From Dasytiphilus stammeri_K (lineage in GTDB: Bacteria; Pseudomonadota; Gammaproteobacteria; Enterobacterales; Enterobacteriaceae): 64,000 nt of DNA. The notes under the pieces are model-generated. The model saw only the letters and a program-made list of their open reading frames with translations, was not told the origin of the DNA and made no database searches. The DNA lies in the NCBI GenBank assembly GCA_041944835.1, contig CP145879.1:412891-476890 (forward strand), read 5' to 3'. Below are positions 45,030-54,234 of the stretch, one piece after another (the stretch's first letter is position 1; each line of letters opens with the position of its first letter). Both the position numbers and the translations under genes were made by a program.

Positions 45030-45767
45030 ATGAAGAAATCGATAACAAGAAAAATTGTTGTAGATGTTGAAACTACAGGAATGAATAAATTTGGTATATG
45101 TCATGAAGGACACCGAATCATAGAAATAGGTTGTGTTGAAATATCTGGAAGACATTTAACCGGAAATAATTTTCATACTTATTTAAATCCTAATAGATCA
45201 ATAGATCCTATTGCAAGCTCTATTCATGGTATTACTATAGAATTTTTATTAGATAAACCATTTTTTCATCAAATTGTCGATCAATTTTTAGATTATATTA
45301 AAGGAGCAGAATTAATTATACATAATGCTTCTTTTGATATTGGTTTTATTAATTATGAAATTAAGATGTTGAATGGTAACTTTCCCAACATTGAATCATT
45401 ATGTTCTATTACAGATACGCTTTTATTAGCGCGTAAGTTATTTCCAGGAAAACGAAATAGTCTAGATGCGCTTTGTAGTAGATATCAAATAAATTCTAAA
45501 CAAAAACGCTTTAAACATGGTGCTTTATTAGATGCTGAAATATTAGCTGATATTTATTTAGCTATGACAGCTGAACAAATATCATTTATTTTTTTAAATA
45601 ATACCAATGGAAATTCGGAAAAACTTTTTTCTACTCCTAATGCTATTCATGTACTACGTGTTATTAAAGCTAGTAAAGAAGAAAATATTATTCATAATGA
45701 ATATTTAAATGTTATGAAAAAAACCACGGGTATTTGTTTATGGAAAACCATAGGAGAGGAAGATTAA
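45030..45767 (+). CDS. dnaQ: DNA polymerase III epsilon (proofreading) subunit
   Basis: The 3'-5' exonuclease of the replicative polymerase. 245 residues (E. coli 243). Active-site residues are complete: Asp12 and Glu14 in VDVETTG, Asp103 in NASFDIGF, His163 and Asp168 in KHGALLDAE. The C-terminal segment that binds DnaE is retained, ending GICLWKTIGEED. Replicative proofreading therefore appears kept, in contrast to the degenerate proofreading domain of PolA in this window. Confidence 0.97.
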   Translation: MKKSITRKIVVDVETTGMNKFGICHEGHRIIEIGCVEISGRHLTGNNFHTYLNPNRSIDPIASSIHGITIEFLLDKPFFHQIVDQFLDYIKGAELIIHNASFDIGFINYEIKMLNGNFPNIESLCSITDTLLLARKLFPGKRNSLDALCSRYQINSKQKRFKHGALLDAEILADIYLAMTAEQISFIFLNNTNGNSEKLFSTPNAIHVLRVIKASKEENIIHNEYLNVMKKTTGICLWKTIGEED

Positions 45768-45870
45768 TTGTTAACCTTTAGTTGATAAATATGTTTAGTA
45801 TGTTCCATACCTTTTTTAATTTATTATTAATTAATAATAATTTATCTAAAAAAGATAATTTATAATTTAT

Positions 45871-45898
45871 CTTGAAAAATTACAGATTATCCTTATAT
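45871..45898 (+). promoter_or_regulatory. Heat-shock (sigma-32-type) promoter of ibpA
   Basis: CTTGAAA (45871-45877), a perfect -35 for sigma-32, is followed after 13 bases by CCTTATAT (45891-45898), six of eight matches to CCCCATNT. It lies about 70 bases upstream of the ibpA start. Confidence 0.7.
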
Positions 45899-45969
45899 AA
45901 AGCTGAAATTAGCCGCTATACTTAGTTACTGAAATAGAGCATCATAATTAATAACTAAGGAGGTTTATG

Positions 45970-46497
45970 ATGACTTATCGTTCTTTTTCATTAATTCCTG
46001 GAATTACTGATAATCTTTTTTCCGATCGTTTTGATCGTATGGATCGATTATTTAGTAGATTAACCGGTGATGTTCCTTTATCTGATTCTCCCAGTTATAA
46101 TCTTATTCAAATAGATGAAACTCATTATAGTCTTACAGTGAGTGTGCCTGGATATAAAGAAGAAGATTTAGATATTCTATTACAAAATGGACAACTGACT
46201 ATTAGTGGTAAACATGAGTGTAAAGGTAAAGACCAAGGAAAAATGACAGAAGATAGAAAGAATGTTAAGTGGTTACATAAGGGAATTTGTTTGGATGAAT
46301 TTAGCTTGAGTTTTAATCTTAATAATCGAGTAAAAGTACAAAGTGCTCTTTTAGAAAATGGATTATTAAAACTTGAATTAGAATATGAAATTCCTGAAGA
46401 ATATAAACCACAAAAGATAACTATCGAAAGCCACAATAATAACCGAATTATGCAACATCAACCAAGAACCTCAACAAGAATTAATCAAAATAAATAA
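45970..46497 (+). CDS. ibpA: Small heat-shock protein IbpA (Hsp20)
   Basis: Holdase that binds aggregating proteins for later rescue by ClpB/DnaK. Of two tandem ATGs the second (45970) is 6 bases from AAGGAGG and is chosen; the product is 175 residues, longer than E. coli IbpA (137) and, from memory, close to Buchnera IbpA (starts TYRSFSLIPG). The alpha-crystallin domain (about 42-140) has NLIQIDETHYSLTVSVPGY and the conserved ALLENGLLKLELE. The I-x-I anchor (KITIES) is followed by a Gln/Arg/Asn-rich tail. Likely sigma-32 controlled. Confidence 0.95.
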   Translation: MTYRSFSLIPGITDNLFSDRFDRMDRLFSRLTGDVPLSDSPSYNLIQIDETHYSLTVSVPGYKEEDLDILLQNGQLTISGKHECKGKDQGKMTEDRKNVKWLHKGICLDEFSLSFNLNNRVKVQSALLENGLLKLELEYEIPEEYKPQKITIESHNNNRIMQHQPRTSTRINQNK

Positions 46498-46510
46498 TTA
46501 TTTTTAAAAA

Positions 46511-48194
46511 TCAAATATAACCCCTGCCTGGGGTTATATTTTCATTATCCTGTTTTACATATTCTAACATTGAATTAATATTTTTAATTTCTATCCGATT
46601 GTAAATATTTTGAAAAATTGAAATTTGATGATTTAATAACGGATATTTAATCTTATTCCACTCAAATTTACAGTTTAAAAATTTTTCTGAAATTTTACTA
46701 ATAGTAGGAATCACTGGTTTAAGGAAAGTCATTAATAATTTAAATAAATTTAATCCCATGGTACATATAGATTGTAGTAATTTTTTTTTTTTTTTNATTA
46801 TTAACTAATAACCATGGTTTCTGTTCGTTTATATAAATATTAGCTAAATTAGCTAGAAACATAATTTGTTTAATACCTTGACTAAATTCACGATTGAAAA
46901 AAGCATCTTCTATTTTTTTTGACTTTTTAATAAAAAGCTCATATAATTCTGGACTTTGTAATTCCGTCCCTAACCAACCTGAAAAATATTTATTAATAAA
47001 ACTTGCACTTCTAGCGGCTAAATTGACTATTTTATTAACAATATCGGTATTTACTCGTTGTATAAAATCTTGTAAATTTAAATCAATATCATCTATACCA
47101 GAAGATAGTTTAGTAGCGTAATAATAACGTAGGCTATCAGCGTCTAAAAACTTTAACCAAGTGCTTGCTTTAATAAAAGTATTTCTAGATTTAGACATTT
47201 TAATTCCATTAACGGTTACATATCCATGTACAAAAATATTTGTTGGTTTACGAAAACCACTTGCTTCTAATATAGCTGGCCAGAATAAACCATGAAAATA
47301 AACTATATCTTTACCTATAAAATGACATAAACTCACTGTAGAGTTGGGCCTCCAAAAATCCTCAAAACATATATTTTTTCTTTTATCGCAGAAATTCTTA
47401 AAAGTGCTTATATAGGCAATAGGTGCATCTAACCAAACATAAAAATACTTATCAATAAGATCAGGGATCTTAAAACCAAAATACGGAGCATCCCGGGATA
47501 TATTCCATGGCTTAAGACCCGCATCAAACCATTCTTGTAATTTATTAACTACTTGTTCTGATAAACAACCTGATTTAATCCAAGATTGTAACATTTTAGT
47601 AAAAAATGGAAGATCAAAAAATAAATGTTCAGAACTACGCATAATTGGGATAGTTCCCGTTATTACTGATTTAGGATTAATCAAATCTGTTGCATTATAA
47701 ATAGATCCACAAATTTCACAATTATCTCCATACTGTTCTGATGCTTTACAAAAAGGACAAAAACCTTTAACGAAACGATCAGGTAAAAACATTTTTTTTT
47801 CTGCATCATATAATTGATTTAATATGTGTTTTTTAATAAAACCTTGCTGTTTTAATTTTTTGTAAATAATTGTTAAAAATTCATAATTATCTGTAGTATG
47901 TGTTGAATGATAATTATTATAACTAATATTAAATTGTGCCAGGTCTTTTTTATGTTCTTGATATATTTTGTAAATCATCTCTTCGGGATCTAAATCATGT
48001 TGTTGTGCTTTTAATAAAATGGGGGTTCCATGTGCATCATCAGCACAAATAAAAAATACTTGATGACCCTGCATTTTTTGATAACGGACCCACATATCAG
48101 CTTGAATATGTTCAAGCAGATGTCCTATATGAAGAGAACCATTAGCATAAGGTAATGCACATGTTACTAAAAATTTTTTTGGGATATTATTCAT
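46511..48194 (-). CDS. metG: Methionyl-tRNA synthetase, sequence ambiguous and C-terminally shortened
   Basis: Charges both elongator and initiator tRNA-Met. HIGH (in SLHIGHLLEH), the four-cysteine zinc knuckle (CPFCKASEQYGDNCEICGS, about 145-163) and KMSKS (GIKMSKSRNTF) are intact. The frame is interrupted at 46781-46796 by T15 plus one N; if the N is not a real base, the gene runs on through KLLQSICTMGLNLFKLL to 46511, giving about 560 residues. E. coli MetG has 677; the C-terminal Trbp111-like dimerisation domain is missing, but the 1-550 core alone is active in E. coli. The last codons and stop lie inside a terminator stem. Confidence 0.93.
46513..46541. terminator. Bidirectional terminator between ibpA and metG
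   Basis: AAATATAACCCC and GGGGTTATATTT form a perfect 12-bp stem around TGCCT. It lies between the convergent ibpA and metG ends; T runs follow on both strands (TTTT on plus, GATTTTT on minus). The metG reading frame ends within it. Confidence 0.85.
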
Positions 48195-48456
48195 AATTAA
48201 TTCTTATAATTTGGAACAAAATTTAATAGATATTAAAGCTTAAATAGTAATTATTAGAAATCCTACAATCAAACATTGTTTAATTAAAAATTGTTGAATT
48301 GCAATTAAATCCTTTATTAATTAACAATTAAGTTTTAAGTAAACAAACTGGGTGTTCCTTCATATTTATCTGAAAAATAATAGTGATATATTATACGTAA
48401 ATATAAATTTTTTTAAAAAAAATTAGGGTTATTTAGTTAACTTTGAATTAATGATT

Positions 48457-49752
48457 TTAAAAAATATTAAGTATTAATAATGCAAAATTTAGATCAATAT
48501 TTCGAGGGATGGGTATCCACACTAAATGACCATCACCAGGTGCTATATTTATCGTGTGCGATTGATTATTTTCTATGAATTTTACACGCCAATTAATATT
48601 TTTAGATGGAGAGATAATTTCGACACTATCCCCTTTTAAAAATCTATTTTTTACGGCTACTTGTGCTAATTCCCCTCTCCGTTCTCCAGTAAATTCACCT
48701 ACAAATTTTTGTTTTTGAGATACAGAACAGCTGTAAGAATAATTTTGGAGATTATTATGACGAGACAAAAATCCTTCGGTATAACCTCGATGCGCTAATC
48801 CCTCTAGCATTTCTAATAAAGAATTATTAAAAGATTTTCCTGATATAGCATCATCAATCGCATTTCGATATATCTGTGTTGTCCTGGCACAATAATAAAA
48901 TGATTTGGTTCGTCCTTCTATTTTAAATGAATGTATACCGATTTTCATTAAACGTTCTATATGTCTTATGCCTCTTAAGTCCTTTGAATTAAAAATATAA
49001 GTCCCATGTTCATCTTCGAATGATGTCATATGCTCTTCTTTTGGTTGTGAACCTTCACTATTTTTTATTAAAAATAATTTTTTATTGGTGTTGGATGAAT
49101 CACAACCCACAATATTTCCTATCTCATCTTCTTTACCTTCTTGAATTTGATATTTCCATCGACAATTATTATTACATGCTCCTTGATTAGAATCTCGTTT
49201 ATTAAAATAAGTAGATAATAAACATCGTCCGGAATATGCCATGCATAGTGCACCATGAATAAAAACTTCTAATTCCATATCGGGAACACGTTCATGTATC
49301 TCTTCAATTTCCTCGATAGAAAGTTCTCTTGATAATATTACCCTTTTTAAACCTATCTTATGCCAAAATAAGACTGCAGCCCAATTTACTGTATTCGCTT
49401 GTACTGATAAATGAATAGGAATAGTAGGAAAATAATCTTGGATTAACATTATTACTCCAGGATCGGAAACAATTAGAGCATCGGGTTTCAGATCAATAAT
49501 ATCTTTTAAATCTTGAATTAAGGTTTTTATTTTGGAATTATGTGGAGTAATATTTATTACAATATAAAATTTTTTTTTAAGAAGATGAGCTTCATTTATC
49601 CCTATTTCTAGATTTTTATAATGAAATTCATTATTACGTACGCGTAAACTATATCGTGGAGATCCAGCATAAACCGCATCTGCACCATACGCAAAAGAAT
49701 AACGCATATTTTTTAAGGTTCCAGCAGGAGAAAGTAGTTCAGATTTCAACAT
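48457..49752 (-). CDS. trhP: tRNA U34 hydroxylase TrhP (YegQ, U32 peptidase family)
   Basis: One of two systems for 5-hydroxyuridine formation at wobble U34, the precursor of cmo5U/mcmo5U; TrhP is reported to depend on prephenate and an iron-sulfur cluster. 431 residues (E. coli YegQ 453). Family motifs: LLSPAGTLKNMRYSFAYGADAVYAG, IHLSVQANTVNW, VFIHGALCMAYSGRCLLS and the cysteines of NQGACNNNCRW, ending LVWIPIPRNIDLNFALL. A ~15-residue C-terminal tail is absent. Its annotation as a peptidase in older databases is misleading. Confidence 0.94.
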   Translation of the reverse strand: MLKSELLSPAGTLKNMRYSFAYGADAVYAGSPRYSLRVRNNEFHYKNLEIGINEAHLLKKKFYIVINITPHNSKIKTLIQDLKDIIDLKPDALIVSDPGVIMLIQDYFPTIPIHLSVQANTVNWAAVLFWHKIGLKRVILSRELSIEEIEEIHERVPDMELEVFIHGALCMAYSGRCLLSTYFNKRDSNQGACNNNCRWKYQIQEGKEDEIGNIVGCDSSNTNKKLFLIKNSEGSQPKEEHMTSFEDEHGTYIFNSKDLRGIRHIERLMKIGIHSFKIEGRTKSFYYCARTTQIYRNAIDDAISGKSFNNSLLEMLEGLAHRGYTEGFLSRHNNLQNYSYSCSVSQKQKFVGEFTGERRGELAQVAVKNRFLKGDSVEIISPSKNINWRVKFIENNQSHTINIAPGDGHLVWIPIPRNIDLNFALLILNIF

Positions 49753-49892
49753 TTAATGATTATTAATTCAAGATTATAAGTAATTATAAATAGATATTTT
49801 TATATTAATTTATATTATTAGGTATTGTCATTAATTTAAATGAGATTATTATAACATATATAATATCATTCATCTATTAGAGGATAAAATTT

Positions 49893-50771
49893 ATGATAAA
49901 ACGTATTGTTCTTTTTATGATGACTAATTTAGGTGTAATGTTGATAATTGGAGTACTTCTATCTATTTCGGGTATTCAGTCACGTAATGTTCTACAACTT
50001 CTAGTATTATCTGGAGTTAGTGGTATTGGAGGATCATTAATTTCTCTATTAATGTCAAAAACCATGGCTTTAAAGTCTATTAATGGAAAAACTATTCTAA
50101 AACCTGAGGATGAAAATGAAAAATGGCTTATAGAAACCATTTCCAAACAAGCTAAAAAAATGCGTATTCATATGCCTCAAGTAGTGATTTATCAGTCATC
50201 AGATGTTAATGCTTTTACGACTGGTCCTCATCATGATAATTCATTAATTGCAGTATCTAGTAGTTTATTAAAAGATATGACTAAAGACGAAATTGAAGCT
50301 GTTTTAGCACATGAAATGAGTCATATTTATAATGGTGATATGGTGACGATGACTTTACTTCAAGGAATAGCTAATACTTTTGTATTTTTTATTTCTAATA
50401 TTTTAAATCGATTTCTTTATTCAACCAATCGTAGTTCTATTCCTAATGGTCCTAATTATTTTGCAACTATTCTGGTTTCAATTTTACAAACACTCATTGG
50501 AGGTATTTCTACTATTATTATTATGTGGTTTTCACGTCAACGTGAATTTTATGCAGATGCTGGTGCAGCTAGATTAGCAGGACGTGATAAAATGATTGCT
50601 GCATTAAAACGTCTAAAAACTACTCCTAGTAAACCCATGCCAGCTATGAGTAGCCTAAGACCTTTTTTTATTAATGGTGGTACCAATAATGTGCTAAGTG
50701 TGCTTTTTAAATCACATCCTTCTTTAGAACAACGTATTAAAGCACTACGTACTTTAAAATATCTAAGATAA
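49893..50771 (+). CDS. htpX: Membrane zinc metalloprotease HtpX
   Basis: Inner-membrane M48 protease for quality control of membrane proteins, overlapping FtsH. 292 residues (E. coli 293). Two N-terminal helices (about 4-24, 34-55), the zinc motif HEMSH (His140, Glu141, His144), two further hydrophobic segments (about 155-175, 192-212) and the third ligand Glu218 in REFYADAGA are visible. In E. coli it is Cpx-controlled; no such site was recognised here. It is followed 16 bases later by tsaB. Confidence 0.96.
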   Translation: MIKRIVLFMMTNLGVMLIIGVLLSISGIQSRNVLQLLVLSGVSGIGGSLISLLMSKTMALKSINGKTILKPEDENEKWLIETISKQAKKMRIHMPQVVIYQSSDVNAFTTGPHHDNSLIAVSSSLLKDMTKDEIEAVLAHEMSHIYNGDMVTMTLLQGIANTFVFFISNILNRFLYSTNRSSIPNGPNYFATILVSILQTLIGGISTIIIMWFSRQREFYADAGAARLAGRDKMIAALKRLKTTPSKPMPAMSSLRPFFINGGTNNVLSVLFKSHPSLEQRIKALRTLKYLR

Positions 50772-50787
50772 TAATGTAGGATTAGAA

Positions 50788-51492
50788 ATGCGAATCTTGG
50801 CCATTGATACATCGACTAATGTATGTTCGATAGCATTATTTAATAATGGAGAAATAAATTTCAAATTGGAATCATCTTCAAAAAAACATGCTAAAAATGT
50901 TTTATCTCTGATACAAAATATTCTCAGTGAATCAGAAATATCTTTAAATCAACTTAATGCTTTAGCATATAATCGGGGTCCGGGTAGTTTTACTGGATTA
51001 CGGATTGGAATTAGTATAGCTCAAGGAATTGCATTAGGATTAGATTTACCTTTAATTGGAATATCTTCATTAGCGGTAATAGCTGAACAAGCTTGGCATT
51101 TAACTAAAATTAAAAGAGTATTAGTTGCACTTAATGCTTGTATGGGACAAATATGTTGGGCAGAATATCAACGTATCAATTTGTTAAATTCATGTTGGAA
51201 GGGAGTTAAAACAGAGACTTTGCTTAAACCATCCGAAATAAGGTATAAAATATCTAAATTAAAGGGGATATGGTGTTTAGCAGGAAATGGATGGTATACA
51301 TATCAAGAATTAAAAGAAATAAAAGAATTATATGTATCTACTTCAGTAAGTATACCTCTAGCAAAAAACCTTTTAGCTTTAGCTCTAGTGGAATATAAAA
51401 AAAATAACATTTTTTCAGCGGATTGTGGTAGTGTTGAACCGTCTTATATGCGTGATGATTTATCATGGAAAAAGTTACCAGGACGTACTTAA
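50788..51492 (+). CDS. tsaB: tRNA t6A synthesis protein TsaB
   Basis: Partner of TsaD in making N6-threonylcarbamoyladenosine 37 in ANN-decoding tRNAs. 234 residues (E. coli 231). ASKHA-fold motifs LAIDTSTNVCSIAL (start) and YNRGPGSFTGLRIGISIAQGIALG (about 62-85) are typical. TsaB lacks catalysis and acts as a scaffold. AGGAT precedes the ATG. Confidence 0.95.
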   Translation: MRILAIDTSTNVCSIALFNNGEINFKLESSSKKHAKNVLSLIQNILSESEISLNQLNALAYNRGPGSFTGLRIGISIAQGIALGLDLPLIGISSLAVIAEQAWHLTKIKRVLVALNACMGQICWAEYQRINLLNSCWKGVKTETLLKPSEIRYKISKLKGIWCLAGNGWYTYQELKEIKELYVSTSVSIPLAKNLLALALVEYKKNNIFSADCGSVEPSYMRDDLSWKKLPGRT

Positions 51493-51540
51493 GTAAGGAT
51501 TGAGAACATTATTATCTATAATATAGAAAAAAGAACTTAT

Positions 51541-52014
51541 TTATTGTGATTTAATAAACTGAGATATGTTAACTCGATTTATTAGTTGATCTTCTAGTAT
51601 AAAACGTGAAGTTAGAGCTTCCCCTACTTTAGATAAAGCATTTTGAAAATCTAGATAATTATCATCATTGATGATAATACATAAGTATATATCATATAAT
51701 TTCATTATATATTGAGTATTATTTTGTAATGTACAAATAATTTTGGCGATAAAAGAATTTTTCGGTTTTAAGAAATGACTTTTACAGTTTTCTAAAATGC
51801 GAGTATACACATAGAAATGTCCATATGATAAATAATCTAATAAATGTGAGCAAAAATTAATTAGAGTTGTTTCATCAATGGCTTGAATTTTTTTTTTTTG
51901 AGGTTTAAAACCGATAAGATTATAATAATCCATAAGCAGTTGTTTTCGGGTTTTTAAGAGACTCTCTACAAGAGACAGACTTAAATAATTATATTTTTTA
52001 AAACAATTCTGCAT
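51541..52014 (-). CDS. rsd: Anti-sigma-70 factor Rsd
   Basis: Binds region 4 of sigma-70 (RpoD) and sequesters it; also known to interact with HPr and SpoT in E. coli. I choose the ATG at 52014 because GGAG lies 6 bases upstream; the upstream in-frame ATG (52044) lacks one. 157 residues (E. coli 158). Matching stretches are LLKTRKQLLMDYYNLIGFKP, FCSHLLDYLSYGHFYVYTRIL, NTQYIMKLYD and KVGEALTSRFILEDQLI. The fold is all-helical. Position near hupA fits the E. coli rsd...hupA region. It is unusual to find this regulator in a reduced symbiont. Confidence 0.9.
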   Translation of the reverse strand: MQNCFKKYNYLSLSLVESLLKTRKQLLMDYYNLIGFKPQKKKIQAIDETTLINFCSHLLDYLSYGHFYVYTRILENCKSHFLKPKNSFIAKIICTLQNNTQYIMKLYDIYLCIIINDDNYLDFQNALSKVGEALTSRFILEDQLINRVNISQFIKSQ

Positions 52015-52100
52015 ATTAATCTCCAAATAAAATATGTATTTCATTATTAATTTATAATTATTACACTTAATTGAAAAATTAGAATGAAATCTTATTTTTT

Positions 52101-52129
52101 TTGACTTTTATTTGAATATAAGATATAGA
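52101..52129 (+). promoter_or_regulatory. Candidate sigma-70 promoter upstream of hupA
   Basis: TTGACT (52101-52106), 17-base spacer, TATAGA (52124-52129). It lies about 180 bases before hupA in the 295-base rsd/hupA intergenic region. The good -35 is rare in this AT-rich DNA. A closer hupA promoter could also exist around TATTAT near 52250. Confidence 0.35.
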
Positions 52130-52309
52130 AAAAAATATTAATAAAGTTATAAATCAGCGATATTTATCTTTAAAGCCAAGATAATCAAAAATTAATTTTT
52201 AGTAATTAAGATTGAATAACTTATGAAAAATAATTTTTCTTTATTTTTCATATTATACACTACAGTAACGCTAATAAAATTAGTTATATAATGTAAGGAT
52301 AATTAAATT

Positions 52310-52582
52310 ATGAATAAGACTCAACTTATTGAAAAAATCGCGCAAAAATCAGACTTATCTAAATCCAAAGCTAAATTAGCATTAGAATCTACTATAGCTT
52401 CTATTACAGAATGTCTTAAAGCCGGTGAAATCGTACAAATTATTGGTTTTGGCACATTTAAAGTTAACCATCGTGCTGAAAGAATGGGACGTAATCCTCA
52501 AACAGGGGAAGAAATTAAAATAGCTGCTACTAATGTTCCGGCTTTTGTATCGGGAAAAATTTTAAAAAAAGCAGTAAAATAA
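52310..52582 (+). CDS. hupA: DNA-binding protein HU-alpha
   Basis: Nucleoid protein that bends DNA. The 90 residues equal E. coli HU-alpha. The beta-arm motif GFGTFKVNHRAERMGRNPQTGEEIKI carries the DNA-intercalating proline, and the C-terminus VPAFVSGKILKKAVK is standard. Sequence (KVNHRAER, KIAATNVPAF) favours HupA over HupB. AAGGA lies 8-9 bases before the ATG. Confidence 0.97.
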   Translation: MNKTQLIEKIAQKSDLSKSKAKLALESTIASITECLKAGEIVQIIGFGTFKVNHRAERMGRNPQTGEEIKIAATNVPAFVSGKILKKAVK

Positions 52583-52601
52583 ACTATTATGATAGATGAT
52601 T

Positions 52602-52636
52602 AGGGGTGGATTTTATTTACTTTATCATCTACCCCT
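52602..52636 (+). terminator. Possible terminator after hupA
   Basis: AGGGGTGGAT (52602-52611) can pair with ATCTACCCCT (52627-52636) in a 10-bp stem with one G-U pair and a 15-base AT loop. It is GC-richer than its surroundings and lies 20 bases after the stop, but lacks a T run. Confidence 0.4.
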
Positions 52637-52722
52637 TAAGATACTATCAGTTAGTTAACTTAAGTAAAAAAATTATTACTAATAATTAATATTATCTATA
52701 TATAAATTATTAAGGTATGATT

Positions 52723-53325
52723 ATGAGAATAATTCTCATTGGGTTATGTATATTATTGACAAATCAAATTGTTATTGCTGATTCATTTATTAATGGAGAA
52801 CATTATATCACGCTTAATAAACCGATATCGGGAATTCCTAAGGTAGTAGAGTTCTTTTCTTTTTTATGTCCTCATTGTTATCAATTAGAATCTATGTTTC
52901 ATCAAAAAAAAAATTCCTCTAAATTTAAAATTTTTAAATATCATGTAGGATTTACTACCGAAAATGAAAAAATATTAACTCAAGCTTGGAGTATTGCAAT
53001 TGCTTTAGGAATAGAACAGAGGACTATTTTACCAATATTTGAAATAATTATTAAGAATAATCTTTCTTATAATAATCTTTGCAAGGTTTTTACTAATTTA
53101 GGTATTTCTAAAAGAGATTATTATTACTTATGGAATAGTTATTATATTAGATTATTAAGTTTTAAACAGGCACAATTAGCGAACCGGATAGGAATAAACA
53201 CGGTTCCCACAATAGTTATAGATGGAAAATATGTGATTAATAATGAAGTTATCACAATTTTTTCTAATAAAAAAAATTTACAACAATATAATAAGATTAT
53301 TACCTATCTTCAACATCTAGACTAA
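52723..53325 (+). CDS. dsbA: Periplasmic disulfide oxidoreductase DsbA
   Basis: Introduces disulfides in exported proteins, re-oxidised by DsbB. The ATG at 52723 is 7 bases from AAGG; the upstream ATG (52717) is only 1 base from it. 200 residues (E. coli 208): signal peptide (residues 1-19, ending IVIAD), active site C49-P-H-C52 in FSFLCPHCYQLE, an inserted helical domain, and the cis-Pro loop NTVPTIVIDGK. It is upstream of polA, as in E. coli (dsbA...polA). Confidence 0.95.
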   Translation: MRIILIGLCILLTNQIVIADSFINGEHYITLNKPISGIPKVVEFFSFLCPHCYQLESMFHQKKNSSKFKIFKYHVGFTTENEKILTQAWSIAIALGIEQRTILPIFEIIIKNNLSYNNLCKVFTNLGISKRDYYYLWNSYYIRLLSFKQAQLANRIGINTVPTIVIDGKYVINNEVITIFSNKKNLQQYNKIITYLQHLD

Positions 53326-53337
53326 TTTAAGTTTTTA

Positions 53338-54234
53338 ATGATTAGTAAATTTAATAATTTAGATTCTGTTTTTTTAATTGATGGTACTAGTTATTTTTAT
53401 AAAGCTTATTATGCATTACCTAATTTAACTAACAGTATAGGAGAACCGACTGGTGCAATTTATGGAGTATTGAATATGCTTAATAATTTTTTACAACATT
53501 ATCATCCTCAATACATGTTGGTAATTTTTGATGCTGCAGAAAAAAATTTTAGACATAAATTATTTCCCCAATATAAATTACATAGGCAATCTATGCCTAA
53601 AGCTTTACAGCTGCAAATTAAACCCTTATATAGTATAATTCAAGCTATGGGAATCCCTATATTAGTAGCTGCAGAAGGAGTAGAAGCCGATGATATCATT
53701 GGAAGCTTAGCACAAAATATAGAACAGCAAGGAGGGAGAGTTTTTATAGATAGTAATGATAAAGATATCGCACAACTAGTTACATCCAATATTGTAATAA
53801 TAAATACAAGTAATAATAGAATTATAGGACCATTAGAAGTATTTGATAAATATGGAGTACATCCTAATTTAATAATTGATCTTATAGCTTTAATGGGAGA
53901 TTATGCAGATAACATACCTGGTGTTCCAGGAGTAGGAATTAAAACCGCACAAAAGTTATTAACTTATATGGGTAATCTTAATCAAATTTTTTCTAATTTA
54001 CCTAAAGTATCGGAATTATATTTTCCTGGTGCTAAATCTTTAGCATTTAAGTTAGAACAATATAAAGAGATGGTATTTCTTTATCGGATTTTGGTTACTA
54101 TAAAAACTAATGTTCCAATTAAAATTGATAATGATAAATTAATAGTGACCAAACCAAATCTAAAAGAATTCCTAAATTTATGTAAACATTATGAATTTAA
54201 AAATTGGATCCAAAAAATCAAAACCTATGTGTAA
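53338..54234 (+). CDS. polA: DNA polymerase I, 5'-3' exonuclease part
   Basis: The flap endonuclease domain of Pol I, removing RNA primers and flaps. 298 residues. Metal-binding motifs are intact: LIDGTSYFYKAYYALP, VIFDAAEKNFRHKLF, GVEADDIIGSLA, IDSNDKDIAQLV and LMGDYADNIPGVPGVGIKTAQ (helix-hairpin-helix). The frame ends after NWIQKIKTYV, at the end of this domain; the polymerase half continues in the +1 frame. Removing one A from the A6 run in CCAAAAAATC just upstream would fuse both into one protein of about 887 residues (E. coli 928). A stand-alone 5' exonuclease, as in Buchnera, is the alternative. Confidence 0.94.
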   Translation: MISKFNNLDSVFLIDGTSYFYKAYYALPNLTNSIGEPTGAIYGVLNMLNNFLQHYHPQYMLVIFDAAEKNFRHKLFPQYKLHRQSMPKALQLQIKPLYSIIQAMGIPILVAAEGVEADDIIGSLAQNIEQQGGRVFIDSNDKDIAQLVTSNIVIINTSNNRIIGPLEVFDKYGVHPNLIIDLIALMGDYADNIPGVPGVGIKTAQKLLTYMGNLNQIFSNLPKVSELYFPGAKSLAFKLEQYKEMVFLYRILVTIKTNVPIKIDNDKLIVTKPNLKEFLNLCKHYEFKNWIQKIKTYV

